Assembly (NCBI GenBank): GCA_964578625.1
Contig: CAZODQ010000014.1
Span: 1 to 48,804 of the forward strand
Source: CAZBSE01 sp964578625
GTDB lineage: Bacteria; Actinomycetota; Humimicrobiia; Humimicrobiales; Humimicrobiaceae
Direction: 5' to 3'
Length of the DNA: 48,804 nt
In this document: piece by piece, positions 24,652 to 34,678 of the stretch
How positions within the stretch are numbered: the first letter of the stretch is position 1
Layout: each line of letters begins with the position of its first letter
Position numbers and translations under genes: made by a program
Notes under the pieces: generated by a model
Seen by the model: only the letters and a program-made list of their open reading frames with translations
What the model was told of the DNA's origin: nothing
Database searches by the model: none

Positions 24652-26916
24652 TTATTTATTTTGGATGGCAATTTTTTTGAAATTAACCGATAGGTCTCTG
24701 GAATCCTGTGAAATTCCTAAGGATTTAGGATTGAATTGATATTTGTAATCAAATTCAAGAGTATTATAGCTGTCTGTTTTAATAAGATTCTCTTTTATTT
24801 TGAAGGAATACTGCCCAATATTTGAATCCTGGAAAGTCACATTACCGATTTGGGTTCCGTTAAAAAGTATTTTCATTTCCTGTCTTTTCTCGGGATCAAA
24901 TAAAGTCATTGCATCAATAGTCATCATATAATCCTGTTTTCCTTCAAAGTTCAAAAATAAAACCGAGTAATCCCTGTCTGCCCATGTAGTTTCCTTTTCC
25001 ATATGTGACCATCCGTACTTTAAATAAGGCTGATTTTCCTTATCACCAAGGTCTATAACAAATGGATTGTTATCGATTATTCTGATATTTATGATATTCT
25101 CTTCTTCGGGGGCATAGAAGAATCCCCGTGTCGGCTGACTTATCTTTGGAAATAGATATGCAGAGTAAATCTCATCCCTGCCTGTAGCTTTTCTATATTG
25201 CTCCTTTGTGTTTATAAACTCAGCAATATCAGGTGTTATACTGCTCGGATCCATTATTGAATTGGGAGCAATCAACCATATATTTTTATCGGAGTTATCA
25301 TTTAAGATTTTATATAATTGAAATAAATCTCTTATTACTGGAACACCGAAGAATTTGTCATAAATCTTTCCGTCCTTGTAATATAAATAGGGCTGCCAGT
25401 ATGAAAGATCAGCTGTACATAACCAGTAATCGATCTGCCTTGTATATCCGTAGTGATTTAAAAGATCCGTAGCGATTACTACATCGCTATCCTCTTTATG
25501 TTCATAAATATACTGCCCCGGTGTTTTGATATCATCGTGGAGTGAGTAAGTATCGTATGGAGCAAATTCACTTATGACAGGATCACCATTATTTCTATAA
25601 ATTATTTTGAAGTTATTTATTGGGTTTGCCCAGTTAATTGTAAGGAAAAATATAATCGCAGCAGTAATTAAATAAACTGACTTTTTTAAATAGAAAGGAT
25701 ATTTATCAATCATTATATCTTTAACGGGAACTTTACTTTTATTATGTGTTCTGGTCTTATTTTGGCCAATCGCTGCATCGCTGAAAATAGTTGAGGCGAG
25801 CCTTCCTATATCAAAAATGATATAACAGTATATAGCAATGAATATCGGATTCACATGGTAAATATATCTCTGATGGTTGGTCATATAACCAAATCCGTTA
25901 AAAACAGTATTGGAATAGAAGATAAAATATAAAAAAGCCAGGTTAAAAGGAAGTTTAATACTGTATCTGGGATTTGAATAGAGATTTATAAAATTTTCTT
26001 TACTGTCTCTTATCCTGGGTATAAACAAATATAACACGATTAATATGATTCCCAAAAAAACAAGATAATACATTTCCGGGAAAAGTGCTCCAAATACCCG
26101 GTGATAAAAAGGCGTGTAGGCAGTAAAATATTTTGACAGGAATCCAAGTATAGGATTAGTGGTATCTGAAGTTATATTTTCCGGACTGAGACCTAATCCT
26201 TCTTTCAGGAGCTGTTCTCTGTAAATCATCCGTCCTGTTATAATTGCAGCTGTTATAAAAAAGGAGATAACGATGTCTTTTTTGAAAAATCCCTTAAATT
26301 TTTTATATATCAGCAGCGGGATGAATAAGAAAATTAATGTAAAACCCAGTTCACTGGTAAGTATGGTAAGGAAAATGAATACAAGTGCTGCGATTTTAAA
26401 CTTTTTTTCTTCTTTAAAAAATCCCCTGTAAAACAAATAAATACTCAAGATATAGAAAAATTGATGTTCAGAGTAATATCTTATTTCTCTTGAAAATTCT
26501 ATTTGCCACGTGTTGATAGAGACGATTACAGCGGTCAACAAAGAGATATATTTATTATTTAATAAATCCTTTATGAAAATAAACATCAAGGGCGTCATTA
26601 AAGCGCCAAAGAAAGCACTTGGAAATCTTAATGCTATTTCGTTGATTCCAAAGATAAGTGAAGGGATTGCCCTTAAGTAAAAGTGAAAAATTGAATTATA
26701 AAAGGTACTACCTGACGGGAGCTTTGGATAGCCATAATTTAAAATTCCAGATGTCCCTAAAAATGTCTGCCCATCATCTCCCCAGTATGAAAGCACGCCT
26801 ATATTATTAAACCTGACTATTATTGAATAAATACAGGCAATAAGTAATATAATAAATATTACAGTATTTGTCTTATCCTTAAAATATTTCTTTATACTGT
26901 CCCTTGTGATCTCCAT
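24652..26916 (-). CDS. GT-C membrane glycosyltransferase (PMT/ArnT-like)
   Basis: A 754-residue polytopic protein resembling family 39 (dolichyl-phosphate-mannose mannosyltransferase-like) enzymes. An N-terminal helix is followed by the catalytic-loop acidic pair W-G-D-D-G near residues 45-49 and the R-F-P-S-A-F-F-G motif near 92-99. About ten further helices run to residue 430, and then comes a soluble C-terminal domain of about 320 residues outside the membrane. It would transfer a sugar from a polyprenyl-phosphate carrier to a lipid, glycan or protein at the outer face. Last of three same-strand glycosylation genes. Confidence 0.75.
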   Translation of the reverse strand: MEITRDSIKKYFKDKTNTVIFIILLIACIYSIIVRFNNIGVLSYWGDDGQTFLGTSGILNYGYPKLPSGSTFYNSIFHFYLRAIPSLIFGINEIALRFPSAFFGALMTPLMFIFIKDLLNNKYISLLTAVIVSINTWQIEFSREIRYYSEHQFFYILSIYLFYRGFFKEEKKFKIAALVFIFLTILTSELGFTLIFLFIPLLIYKKFKGFFKKDIVISFFITAAIITGRMIYREQLLKEGLGLSPENITSDTTNPILGFLSKYFTAYTPFYHRVFGALFPEMYYLVFLGIILIVLYLFIPRIRDSKENFINLYSNPRYSIKLPFNLAFLYFIFYSNTVFNGFGYMTNHQRYIYHVNPIFIAIYCYIIFDIGRLASTIFSDAAIGQNKTRTHNKSKVPVKDIMIDKYPFYLKKSVYLITAAIIFFLTINWANPINNFKIIYRNNGDPVISEFAPYDTYSLHDDIKTPGQYIYEHKEDSDVVIATDLLNHYGYTRQIDYWLCTADLSYWQPYLYYKDGKIYDKFFGVPVIRDLFQLYKILNDNSDKNIWLIAPNSIMDPSSITPDIAEFINTKEQYRKATGRDEIYSAYLFPKISQPTRGFFYAPEEENIINIRIIDNNPFVIDLGDKENQPYLKYGWSHMEKETTWADRDYSVLFLNFEGKQDYMMTIDAMTLFDPEKRQEMKILFNGTQIGNVTFQDSNIGQYSFKIKENLIKTDSYNTLEFDYKYQFNPKSLGISQDSRDLSVNFKKIAIQNK

Positions 26917-26950
26917 AACTTTGCAATAATAAATTTAAAGTATTTTCAAC

Positions 26951-28672
26951 TCACTTTGGGCGGTAAAACATCTTATATTTCCCATCCCTGGAAAAAATTA
27001 TTTTCAGCTTCGGATCCAGGTATGGAGTTGCCGGCAGGTCCATATACCAGCATTGGTCTCCTTCAGCCGGTAGGTTTATTTTTATGCCCTGGTTTGTTAC
27101 TTCTTCTTTTACTTCGACTTCCGGTAATTTTCCCCAGTCATTGGTGAAAATCTTATTAATACTAACATTTAAAGGAACGATTTCCACAAGTAAAAATAAT
27201 ATAATTATAAATACAAAAGCTAATTTAGAGACATCCTCATGTTTAGGCAATTTAAGTACATACAGACCGTAAGAAAAGAATAATAATGCAAAACCAAATA
27301 AAAAACCATAACCATATCTGGGTTCCGGTGCAGTGAAAAACCAAAATAATATACCTAAAGATGAAACAAAAAGTGGAACAAAAAATGAACTGTAAAATTT
27401 ATTGTTTTCTAAAAATTTCTTTCTAATGATAGAAGTTACTAAAAGCAGGAAACCTACAATAAGGATTAATAAAATTATTTTATCACCGCTTTTTAAAAAT
27501 CTATTGACCCATGGGAAAAACCAGTTCCAGTTTCCTAAAACTTCACTTGGTGATGCATGAAGTCCTCCTCTGGCCCAGCTTCTTATGTATTTTAAATCAA
27601 TCCCGGGATTTGCGGACCACTTTAAATTTTCTAAATAACCCATCTTTGAGGGATAGACGATACAGCCCGATATTATGATTCCTCTTGTTAACCAGGTCAT
27701 TAAAACAAGAAAGGAAGGTATGATCAAGTTTCTATAAAAAATGTGGTCTTTGAAAATTGATTTACCTGAATTTGTCAGGTAAAGAGTTTTTCTGATAAAA
27801 ACTCCATAATAGACAAGCGCTAAAGCAGAACCTGTTAAGATTGGAGCGGCGGATATTCTGACTGTGACCGCAAATGCTGAAAAGATGATTGAGTTAAAAA
27901 AGTAGAAATAATTATTTTCTTTTTCCTCAAAACAGCGTATTAATAAATAAGTGACAAATAAAACAATCAACATTGCCGGCAGGTCGGGAGACATGGAAGC
28001 CATAGTGGGACGTGTTCTTATAAGCCAGGGTATTAATGTAAAAATAAGAAAATAATCGGAAAATAAGATTTTTTTAAATCTAATTTTCTCCAGAAATGTT
28101 AAAAAAGCTGCAGAACCATAAAAAAACATCATCAATGCGTTTGTTATAAAAAGCGGACTCTCCCTTATAAATAATGGTGTTTCAACTACAGCAGATATTG
28201 TAAACCAAGAGGGATTATAACCAAAATATCCGATTAAATTAGCAAGACCAAAGGGAACAGAACTTTCGCGCAGCCATTTTATTGCCTGCAGATAATAATG
28301 TCCTGTGTCATAGTGAGATGCCCAATTAAAAGGAATAAATGATAAATAAATAAGTAAAACTATAATTAATATTATTTCACTTTTTCCATATCCGAAAAAA
28401 ATCTTTTTAAAATTCACGGCAAATAATAAAATCCCTAAAGAGAAAATAATTATTGAAAAGGTAAAACTAAGCGGGATAAAAAAATTTGCCAAATTGCCTA
28501 TCAAGGAAATAACTGTAAGTCCAAAGATTCCGAAAACAGCTATTCTGATGTTTTTAAAATTCTTGAATTTATTAAATCCGGGGGAATTATAGAAAAAGCT
28601 CAATATGCTTCCATAGCCTAATATTGAAATGATCCAGAATAAAAAAATTATTAAAATATAGAAACTAACCAT
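26951..28672 (-). CDS. Polytopic membrane protein, GT-C-like (LIC_10190-type)
   Basis: A 573-residue membrane protein with 12 or more helices. The first long external loop contains W-A-S-H-Y-D-T-G-H-Y near residues 118-127, followed by L-Q-A-I-K-W-L and Y-N-P-S-W-F. This arrangement is known from the LIC_10190 family of putative glycosyltransferases. A short hydrophilic C-terminal domain includes W-Y-M-D-L-P-A-T-P. It has 34 bp between its stop and the next gene and the same between the upstream GT2 and its start, so the three are probably co-transcribed. Donor and acceptor unknown. Confidence 0.65.
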   Translation of the reverse strand: MVSFYILIIFLFWIISILGYGSILSFFYNSPGFNKFKNFKNIRIAVFGIFGLTVISLIGNLANFFIPLSFTFSIIIFSLGILLFAVNFKKIFFGYGKSEIILIIVLLIYLSFIPFNWASHYDTGHYYLQAIKWLRESSVPFGLANLIGYFGYNPSWFTISAVVETPLFIRESPLFITNALMMFFYGSAAFLTFLEKIRFKKILFSDYFLIFTLIPWLIRTRPTMASMSPDLPAMLIVLFVTYLLIRCFEEKENNYFYFFNSIIFSAFAVTVRISAAPILTGSALALVYYGVFIRKTLYLTNSGKSIFKDHIFYRNLIIPSFLVLMTWLTRGIIISGCIVYPSKMGYLENLKWSANPGIDLKYIRSWARGGLHASPSEVLGNWNWFFPWVNRFLKSGDKIILLILIVGFLLLVTSIIRKKFLENNKFYSSFFVPLFVSSLGILFWFFTAPEPRYGYGFLFGFALLFFSYGLYVLKLPKHEDVSKLAFVFIIILFLLVEIVPLNVSINKIFTNDWGKLPEVEVKEEVTNQGIKINLPAEGDQCWYMDLPATPYLDPKLKIIFSRDGKYKMFYRPK

Positions 28673-28706
28673 TTTTTAATAGTAAAAACAAAGTATTAAA
28701 AAAAAT

Positions 28707-29449
28707 TTAATCTTTAATCAAAATCGAATATTTTTTTAATTTTACTTTATGTAATACAGTTCTTAAAATTGTGTTTAACACCCCAAATCCATATTTTATA
28801 CTTCTCCTAAAATTAATTGATGATGCTTCAGGGAAATATTTGGTAGGGCAGGATATTTCACCAATTCTATAATTAAAATAAAAAATTTGTACAATTATTT
28901 GATTATCAAATACGAAATCATCAGAATTTTTTAAAAAAGGTATGTTCTTTAATACTTTACTGCTGAATGCTCTATAACCAGTATGGTATTCTGACAATTT
29001 CCGTCCAAGTATATAATTCTCCAATAATGTAAGGATCCTATTTGCTATATACTTGTAAAGTGGCATACCTCCTTTTAATGCACCTCTTCCAAGTATTCTT
29101 GAAGCAAGTATTACATCATATTTACCGACAGCTATCATGGAAGCCATCGCAGTTATCAGTTTTGGAGTATATTGGTAGTCGGGATGCAGCATGATTATAA
29201 TATCTGGATTCAATTTCAATGCCTCCGTATAACAGGTTTTTTGGTTTGCTCCGTATCCTTTGTTTGAGTCATGTATTATTGTCGATATGTTCAATTTTTT
29301 TGCTACTTCTATTGTATTATCTCTCGAGGCATCATCTGTCATTATTATTTCATCGACAATATCTTTGGGTATTTCATCATAAGTCTTAATCAGTGTTTTT
29401 CGGCATTGTATGCAGGCATAACAACGATTACTTTTTTAGAATCAATCAT
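28707..29449 (-). pseudogene. GT2 glycosyltransferase gene with a one-base frameshift
   Basis: A family 2 glycosyltransferase of the polyprenyl-phosphate sugar synthase kind. The start at 29449 gives M-I-D-S-K-K-V-I-V-V-M-P-A-Y-N-A-E-K, the canonical beginning, but the frame then breaks at a run of five T (five A on the coding strand) at 29396-29400. Adding one base restores T-L-I-K-T-Y-D-E-I-P and joins the intact remainder, with D-D-A-S-R-D-N, H-P-D-Y-Q and Y-H-T-G-Y-R-A. The repaired protein would have 247 residues. Either the gene is broken or an assembly error removed a base. It likely makes the lipid-linked sugar used by the two downstream membrane enzymes. Confidence 0.75.
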
Positions 29450-29627
29450 TTTTATACTTTATTTAAATCTGAAAATTATCCCGTTTGTGAATCACTGTAT
29501 ATGATACTATGAAGCAGTATGTTTTTACCATAAGATAATAAACATTTTTTAAAACACCGAATAAAAAGTGTGACAGATCATGCTATCTTTACCATTATAA
29601 AAAACCTGTATATTTTCTTGTAATGAT

Positions 29628-30380
29628 TCAATCTCCTTTACTCGACAGCACGATATTTTCTTTTGTGAGAATCCGGGAAAGAAAGCAGACAATTGCCCAA
29701 ATTAAAGCAGTCCCTGCTGAATACCATATGCAAAAAGACCAGGAAGTAAGGTTTATGTTTCCAGTGACCATTCCCAACGGTATCCCCATCATCAGACCAA
29801 ACCCTACTATAAAGGAAGGTGCTATTGCTATATCAGGATTTTTTGCCAGAGAGAAAAGAACAATAAACAGCAGCAGCCCTAAAAACAGCAGGTGACTAGT
29901 AACAAGGCTGGTAATCATCAGTGGAACCGGCAGTAAAATGTCTCCAGTAGCAGGTCTTACGGTAATAAGATTTACTGAAAGTAGCACTATCAGTGTGGAT
30001 ACTAACGAGATGACAAATCCCGGTAGAAAGATAGCCAGACTTTTGCCTATCCAGATCTCTTTAGGAGTAAGTGTCGTTGCACAAAGAGAAGCAATATTAC
30101 CGTTTACCTTCTCTTTTATTATAGGAAGACTTGAGAAAGCCCAGATGAAAGTCATAAGAATAAATAACGGCAGATAATAAGCCATGAGGCCTATTATCAA
30201 TTCAAGTATGGGCAGGGCAACTGTTTTTATCTGAAGCCATTCCTGCCTGCCCAGGATAATATTTGTTAAAACAGCAGCTGCGATAGTGATTATGGTAAAT
30301 ACGATGACTATGATCAAAAAAGAACTCGTCTGCCGTTGTTCCCTGAAATCTCTATTGAAAATAATAGTTATTCTTCTCAA
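29628..30380 (-). CDS. ABC-2 type transporter permease
   Basis: A 250-residue membrane protein with six hydrophobic segments. The central G-N-I-A-S-L...P-K-E-I-W-I-G-K-S-L-A-I-F-L-P-G-F motif near residues 93-120 is shared with the permease encoded upstream, and both end in a similar L-T-K-E-x-I-V-L-S tail, so the two arose by tandem duplication. They probably form a heterodimeric channel driven by the ATPase at 31130. AGGAG precedes the start. Substrate unknown. Confidence 0.78.
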   Translation of the reverse strand: MRRITIIFNRDFREQRQTSSFLIIVIVFTIITIAAAVLTNIILGRQEWLQIKTVALPILELIIGLMAYYLPLFILMTFIWAFSSLPIIKEKVNGNIASLCATTLTPKEIWIGKSLAIFLPGFVISLVSTLIVLLSVNLITVRPATGDILLPVPLMITSLVTSHLLFLGLLLFIVLFSLAKNPDIAIAPSFIVGFGLMMGIPLGMVTGNINLTSWSFCIWYSAGTALIWAIVCFLSRILTKENIVLSSKGD

Positions 30381-30389
30381 ATCGGACTC

Positions 30390-31133
30390 CTAACATGATA
30401 AGACTATTTTCTCTTTAGTAAGACGAGACTGGAGAAAGAAGGTAATGATTATGATCACTAAAGCCAGTCCAATATTGGCAGCAGTGAAGGACCATGGGGT
30501 GGAAGTTAGGATATCAGTACGGATTAGTAGCTGAATCACGATATTGAGAATAACAGGTAAAAAGATCTGAGCGATTATGTTGCCAATGGACGGCTTTCCG
30601 GTCAGCCCGATAAGATAGACCAGAAGGCCGAGACAGAGATAGACAAGCGGAGCGGCAATAAAGCTGTTCACAGCTATCCAGGGATTGATTATAAAACCTG
30701 TGCCGGGAACAAAATATATATAGTTGACAGCGATCAGGGTTATAAGTGTAAGGATCTCTCCTACTACCAGTCCCGGTATAAAGATAGCCAGGCCCTTGGC
30801 TATCCAGATATCTTTGATTTTAATGGGTGTGGCCAGAAGTGATTCTATATTCCCTCTGGTTTTTTCCCTGGTCATAGACTGGAAACCATACGAATTAAGA
30901 TTTATTCCTAATACCAAAAAGCACGTACTATACATAATCAGGCCGAGGTAAAGTTCCAGATATGCTCTGTTCGGTGACGCTGCGCTGAGGGCCGGTTCTA
31001 TAAGAAGGACACAGAAGAGAATTACCAGAAGGGCGGCGATCATCAGTGTAACAATTATAAATACAATACCTACAGCCTTTAGCCTAAGATTATTCCCTAT
31101 GCTGGCAATGATTAAAAGACCTATATCCTTCAT
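30390..31133 (-). CDS. ABC-2 type transporter permease (paralogue)
   Basis: A 247-residue permease, paralogous to the downstream one: R-G-N-I-E-S-L-L-A-T-P near residues 94-104 and I-W-I-A-K-G-L-A-I-F-I-P-G near 110-122. Six membrane segments. The start overlaps the stop of the ATPase gene (ATGA), showing tight coupling. A 9-bp gap separates it from the second permease gene. Together the three make an ATPase-permease-permease exporter. Confidence 0.8.
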   Translation of the reverse strand: MKDIGLLIIASIGNNLRLKAVGIVFIIVTLMIAALLVILFCVLLIEPALSAASPNRAYLELYLGLIMYSTCFLVLGINLNSYGFQSMTREKTRGNIESLLATPIKIKDIWIAKGLAIFIPGLVVGEILTLITLIAVNYIYFVPGTGFIINPWIAVNSFIAAPLVYLCLGLLVYLIGLTGKPSIGNIIAQIFLPVILNIVIQLLIRTDILTSTPWSFTAANIGLALVIIIITFFLQSRLTKEKIVLSC

Positions 31134-32056
31134 GACGGCTCAGCCTCTTTTAAAATAGCGGCATACATCTCTTCCAGGGATGCCTCTTTTTTTACTGCTT
31201 CCTCTATTTTTATGCCGCGGCTGGAAAGAATACTTATTATATCCGGGACTCCTGTTCCTTTCTGCGGCGAAAAGATAAGACTTCTTTTGCTCTTTTTCTG
31301 AAATCCCAGATTTTTCATACTTTTTAATTCGGCCGGCAGTGAATCCGGAATATTTCCTGCTGTTTCAATTACAACTCCGCCCCTGCCCATTTTCTTGCGC
31401 AGGTTTTCCAGTTCACCATAGAGCTTTATCTCACCCCTGTCTATAAGTGCGATGCGGTTGCAGATACGCTGCACCTCGTCAAGATTATGTGAACTTAAAA
31501 AAATGGTCTTATTTCCCCTGCGCGCTACATCCAGCATTATTTGCCTTATTTCTATCTGTCCGGAGGGGTCGACTCCGGCGGTAGGCTCATCCATGACCAG
31601 GACCTCCGGGTCATGGACCATAGCTCTTGCCAAAGTCAGTCTCTGTCTCATTCCCTTGGAATAAGTGCTTACCTTATCTTTAGCCCTGTTAACAAGATTT
31701 ACCATACGCAGGAGCTTGTCAAACTTTACTGAGACTTCGGACAGCCGGTATATTCTTGAGTAAAACTTAAGATTCTCTTCGGCTGTCATATTATCGTACA
31801 GGCCGTCTGTATCAAGGACAAAACCTATTTTTCTTCTGGTTTCACTGAGATTGATATCCTGTTCAAGAATGTTTAGCCTGCCCGAATCAGCCTGGAGCAG
31901 TCCAAGCAGTATCCTTATGGTGGTAGTCTTACCGGCTCCGTTGGGGCCGAGGTAGCCAAAAATATCTCTTTTTCCTACAGTAAAACTTATTCCCTTTAAA
32001 ACCTCACGGTTCCCCAGAGTCTTTTTTATATTTTCTATACTTATGGCTGAGTCCAT
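31130..32056 (-). CDS. ABC transporter ATP-binding protein
   Basis: A 308-residue CcmA/NatA-type ATPase. Walker A G-P-N-G-A-G-K-T-T is near residues 37-45, the signature Y-S-K-G-M-R-Q-R-L near 137-145, Walker B V-L-V-M-D-E-P-T-A-G near 158-167, and the switch histidine in S-S-H-N-L near 194. A C-terminal domain of about 90 residues follows. First gene of the exporter operon with two paralogous permeases. It resembles, but is distinct from, the YxlF-like ATPase at 12998. Confidence 0.9.
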   Translation of the reverse strand: MDSAISIENIKKTLGNREVLKGISFTVGKRDIFGYLGPNGAGKTTTIRILLGLLQADSGRLNILEQDINLSETRRKIGFVLDTDGLYDNMTAEENLKFYSRIYRLSEVSVKFDKLLRMVNLVNRAKDKVSTYSKGMRQRLTLARAMVHDPEVLVMDEPTAGVDPSGQIEIRQIMLDVARRGNKTIFLSSHNLDEVQRICNRIALIDRGEIKLYGELENLRKKMGRGGVVIETAGNIPDSLPAELKSMKNLGFQKKSKRSLIFSPQKGTGVPDIISILSSRGIKIEEAVKKEASLEEMYAAILKEAEPS

Positions 32057-32222
32057 TTATTATCCTTAAGTCTTATTGTCTTATTAAATTTTTTTATAAC
32101 TAAGATTAAAGGTATTATAACAGTCTTATAATAAAATTAAAAAATTGTAATATATCAAATGGTATAGGATAATTATAATAACTGATCAAAATAAAATTTC
32201 AATTTATCGATAGGAGGGAAAA

Positions 32223-32429
32223 ATGACAGTTGCGAAAGTCTCAGAGATTAAAGTATCTTCACCCAAGAGCTTTGATGATGCAATAGAGCAGGGGATTGCC
32301 CGTGCGAATAAGACCTTAAGAAAAGTCAAGTCCTCATGGATAAAAGATTTTGAGGTAATTGTAGATGATAGAGGACAAATCACCGAATACCGGGTCTTGA
32401 TGAAAGTCACCTTCATTATTGATGATTGA
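32223..32429 (+). CDS. Dodecin
   Basis: A 68-residue flavin-binding protein that assembles as a hollow dodecamer and stores or buffers flavins. The beta-alpha-beta-beta fold is seen, with S-S-P-K-S-F-D-D-A-I near residues 12-21, the flavin-stacking region T-L-R-K-V-K-S-S-W-I-K-D (Trp near 39), and Y-R-V-L-M-K-V-T-F near the end. A strong TAGGAGGG site precedes the ATG. Monocistronic. Confidence 0.93.
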   Translation: MTVAKVSEIKVSSPKSFDDAIEQGIARANKTLRKVKSSWIKDFEVIVDDRGQITEYRVLMKVTFIIDD

Positions 32430-32492
32430 AATAGGTAAATCATAAATTATATTCAGCAGTATCTCTAAATTATCTGTGCTTGCAAGTTTCAA

Positions 32493-34205
32493 TTAATCTA
32501 TTCTAAGATCTCTTAAGCGGTTAACGGTAAAAGCTAACTCAAGACCTCTAAAACCCGCAAAATATCCAGATGCTTTGTCGCTTATAATATCCAAACCATT
32601 TTTTTCTATGCAGCATATTAAATTATGGATAATTTCCTTTAATGGAGTTTTTCCATTAGCATATTTACTAATATGCAATATCGCTTCACTGATTGCTTTT
32701 GTCTGTGATAATTCAATAAGTTGTTCTATATCAGTAAGATCAATAATATTTTTTCCAAAATGTATTCTATTGATTTCCGTAGAATAAATACTTTTCTTAT
32801 TATAATCATTATATGGATCGATACATCCCTTGACTGGAGATCTTTTACTTAAACTGATTTGATGTTCTTTTCCTTCATATAAGCGTTTATCAGATGTAGA
32901 AATGGAGATTTCATGTGCCTTGATTGTTACATCTATTGGATTATAGTTTTTCATTTGGATTACTATATTTGATACATCAAAATAATCACCAGTCCCTCCC
33001 AAAACAAGGATTGTGGAGATTCCTTTGTCCAAGTAGAGGCTTCCTACTTTATCAATAAAGGTAGTTATTGGCTCATCATCTTTTTTGACAAGTCTTTGCA
33101 TTTTTTGATCACGGATCATAAAGTTCGTAGCACATGTATCTTCGTCCATCAGTAGTACATTTGTACCCACTTCAATTGCTTCCATGATGCTGGCTGCCTG
33201 AGATGTACTTCCACTTGCGTTTTCCGTTGAAAACCGGGCAGTGTTTTTTTGCAGCGGAAGATTACTAATAAATGTTGAAATATCCACTTTTTCAATATAT
33301 CTGCCGCTATAAGCGCGTATTTTAATTGTACTGAAATCGGATATGCAAATTTCTCTGCCGTCTCCGGGTATGTGGTTGTAAATGCCCATTGCAATCGCAT
33401 TCAGTAGAGTAGATTTCCCATGATATCCGCCACCTACAATTAGTGTTATTCCCTTTGGAATGCCCATTCCTTTTATTTTCCCCAAATGAGGTAAATCAAT
33501 TTCTACAAGTAGACTTTCCGGTGATTTAAATGGAATTGCTATATTTCTATTCAGGGGTTCGTCACTTGTACCGCTCCTGCGGGGCAGAATTGAGTTATCC
33601 GCAATAAATGCTGCCAAATTTAATGATTCAAGCCTTGACCTGATGTATTCTGCGTCTTCTGCTGTTTTAATATGTTTTTCAAGTCTGTTCATATCTAAAT
33701 TTTCCGGAAATAATGCAAGTTTAATAATTTCAGGTAATTCTTCGAAAAGTATCACTTTGCAAATTTGAGAATTGATTTTTCGTCCGTTGGCAGGTAGACC
33801 TATAAAAAACCGTACCTCAATAATTTCTTTATTTACGATAACGGAATTCCTCTCCAGTATAGCTTGTCCTGGTTTGGCAATTGTAATAATGCCGCTATTG
33901 CCTGTCCCTCTTCTTCCTTTCGATTTTTTTATGGCTGCATTATAAAAATTTCGTGCTAAAAAATCACGAAAAGCTATTTCGCTTACTTTTGTATTAAATA
34001 TATTATTAAATTGGCTGGAAAAATTGTTTTTAACTACTGCCCGGTATATTCCTGTGTGCGGCGGTGCATAAGGATCTTTTGGAATCTGGCAGATTAATAG
34101 TTTGAATTGAGAATAATCATATTCTCCTTTAAGTGATTGATAGGCACCATAATCCCTTTCACTCACTGATTCAAGTTTGTGCTTTAAAACACTTATGGTT
34201 TCCAT
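32493..34205 (-). CDS. Predicted ATPase of the ABC class (COG3044/PF09818-like)
   Basis: A 570-residue P-loop ATPase. The N-terminal half carries the family's own domain (G-A-Y-Q near residue 21, P-x-D-P-Y-A-P-P near 40). Walker A reads G-G-G-Y-H-G-K-S-T-L-L near 256-266, and the Walker B region V-L-L-M-D-E-D-T-C-A-T-N-F-M-I near 349-363 is diagnostic of this group. The family is widely spread and poorly characterised; the eukaryotic trypanosome homologue is linked to RNA editing, which suggests nucleic acid binding, but the role in bacteria is open. It lies 11 bp after the small gene at 34217 and probably forms an operon with it. Confidence 0.85.
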   Translation of the reverse strand: METISVLKHKLESVSERDYGAYQSLKGEYDYSQFKLLICQIPKDPYAPPHTGIYRAVVKNNFSSQFNNIFNTKVSEIAFRDFLARNFYNAAIKKSKGRRGTGNSGIITIAKPGQAILERNSVIVNKEIIEVRFFIGLPANGRKINSQICKVILFEELPEIIKLALFPENLDMNRLEKHIKTAEDAEYIRSRLESLNLAAFIADNSILPRRSGTSDEPLNRNIAIPFKSPESLLVEIDLPHLGKIKGMGIPKGITLIVGGGYHGKSTLLNAIAMGIYNHIPGDGREICISDFSTIKIRAYSGRYIEKVDISTFISNLPLQKNTARFSTENASGSTSQAASIMEAIEVGTNVLLMDEDTCATNFMIRDQKMQRLVKKDDEPITTFIDKVGSLYLDKGISTILVLGGTGDYFDVSNIVIQMKNYNPIDVTIKAHEISISTSDKRLYEGKEHQISLSKRSPVKGCIDPYNDYNKKSIYSTEINRIHFGKNIIDLTDIEQLIELSQTKAISEAILHISKYANGKTPLKEIIHNLICCIEKNGLDIISDKASGYFAGFRGLELAFTVNRLRDLRID

Positions 34206-34216
34206 TTATTGACTCT

Positions 34217-34435
34217 TCAAAGTTTAAATATCTTTGATTCAGGATCTTTAAAACTACCTTTACAGTTTCCAATTTCTTGCTCTATAGCCTTCCATATTTT
34301 TTCCAGTTGTTTGGTTTCCCATTCATACACTTTTTTATTTGATAACCCGGATAAGCTCCTGATAGCATTAATGATATTTTGTACCCTTTTCTCGGCAACT
34401 CGCTTAAAACGTTCTTTTTTTGTTTCTTTTTCCAT
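34217..34435 (-). CDS. Small charged helical protein of unknown function
   Basis: A 72-residue, lysine- and glutamate-rich protein predicted to be mostly helical (M-E-K-E-T-K-K-E-R-F-K-R-V-A-E-K-R-V, then I-I-N-A-I-R-S-L-S-G-L-S-N-K). Similar short proteins with the pattern A-x-x-R-V-x-x-I-I-x-x-I-R-x-L-x-x-L-S-N occur in many bacteria and mobile elements, but no function is known to me. It sits just upstream of the COG3044-type ATPase on the same strand, 11 bp apart. A partner or regulator role is possible but not shown. Confidence 0.65.
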   Translation of the reverse strand: MEKETKKERFKRVAEKRVQNIINAIRSLSGLSNKKVYEWETKQLEKIWKAIEQEIGNCKGSFKDPESKIFKL

Positions 34436-34678
34436 AATAATTTTACCCTTATTAATTAATAATTGATTATATAAGAAATATACAATATTACAGAAATATT
34501 ATCAATATATTATTAATATATTTCCATATAATTTCTAAAAATCTTATCAAATTAAAAGGGAACCTATGTGTGGACGGTGTCTTGTACATCAGGCTCAATA
34601 CTTTAGCAATAAATCCATATTGGAAAAATATAACTGGTTCCAGAAAGGTAGAGGAAAAGATATAAAGGAAGATAAAGG

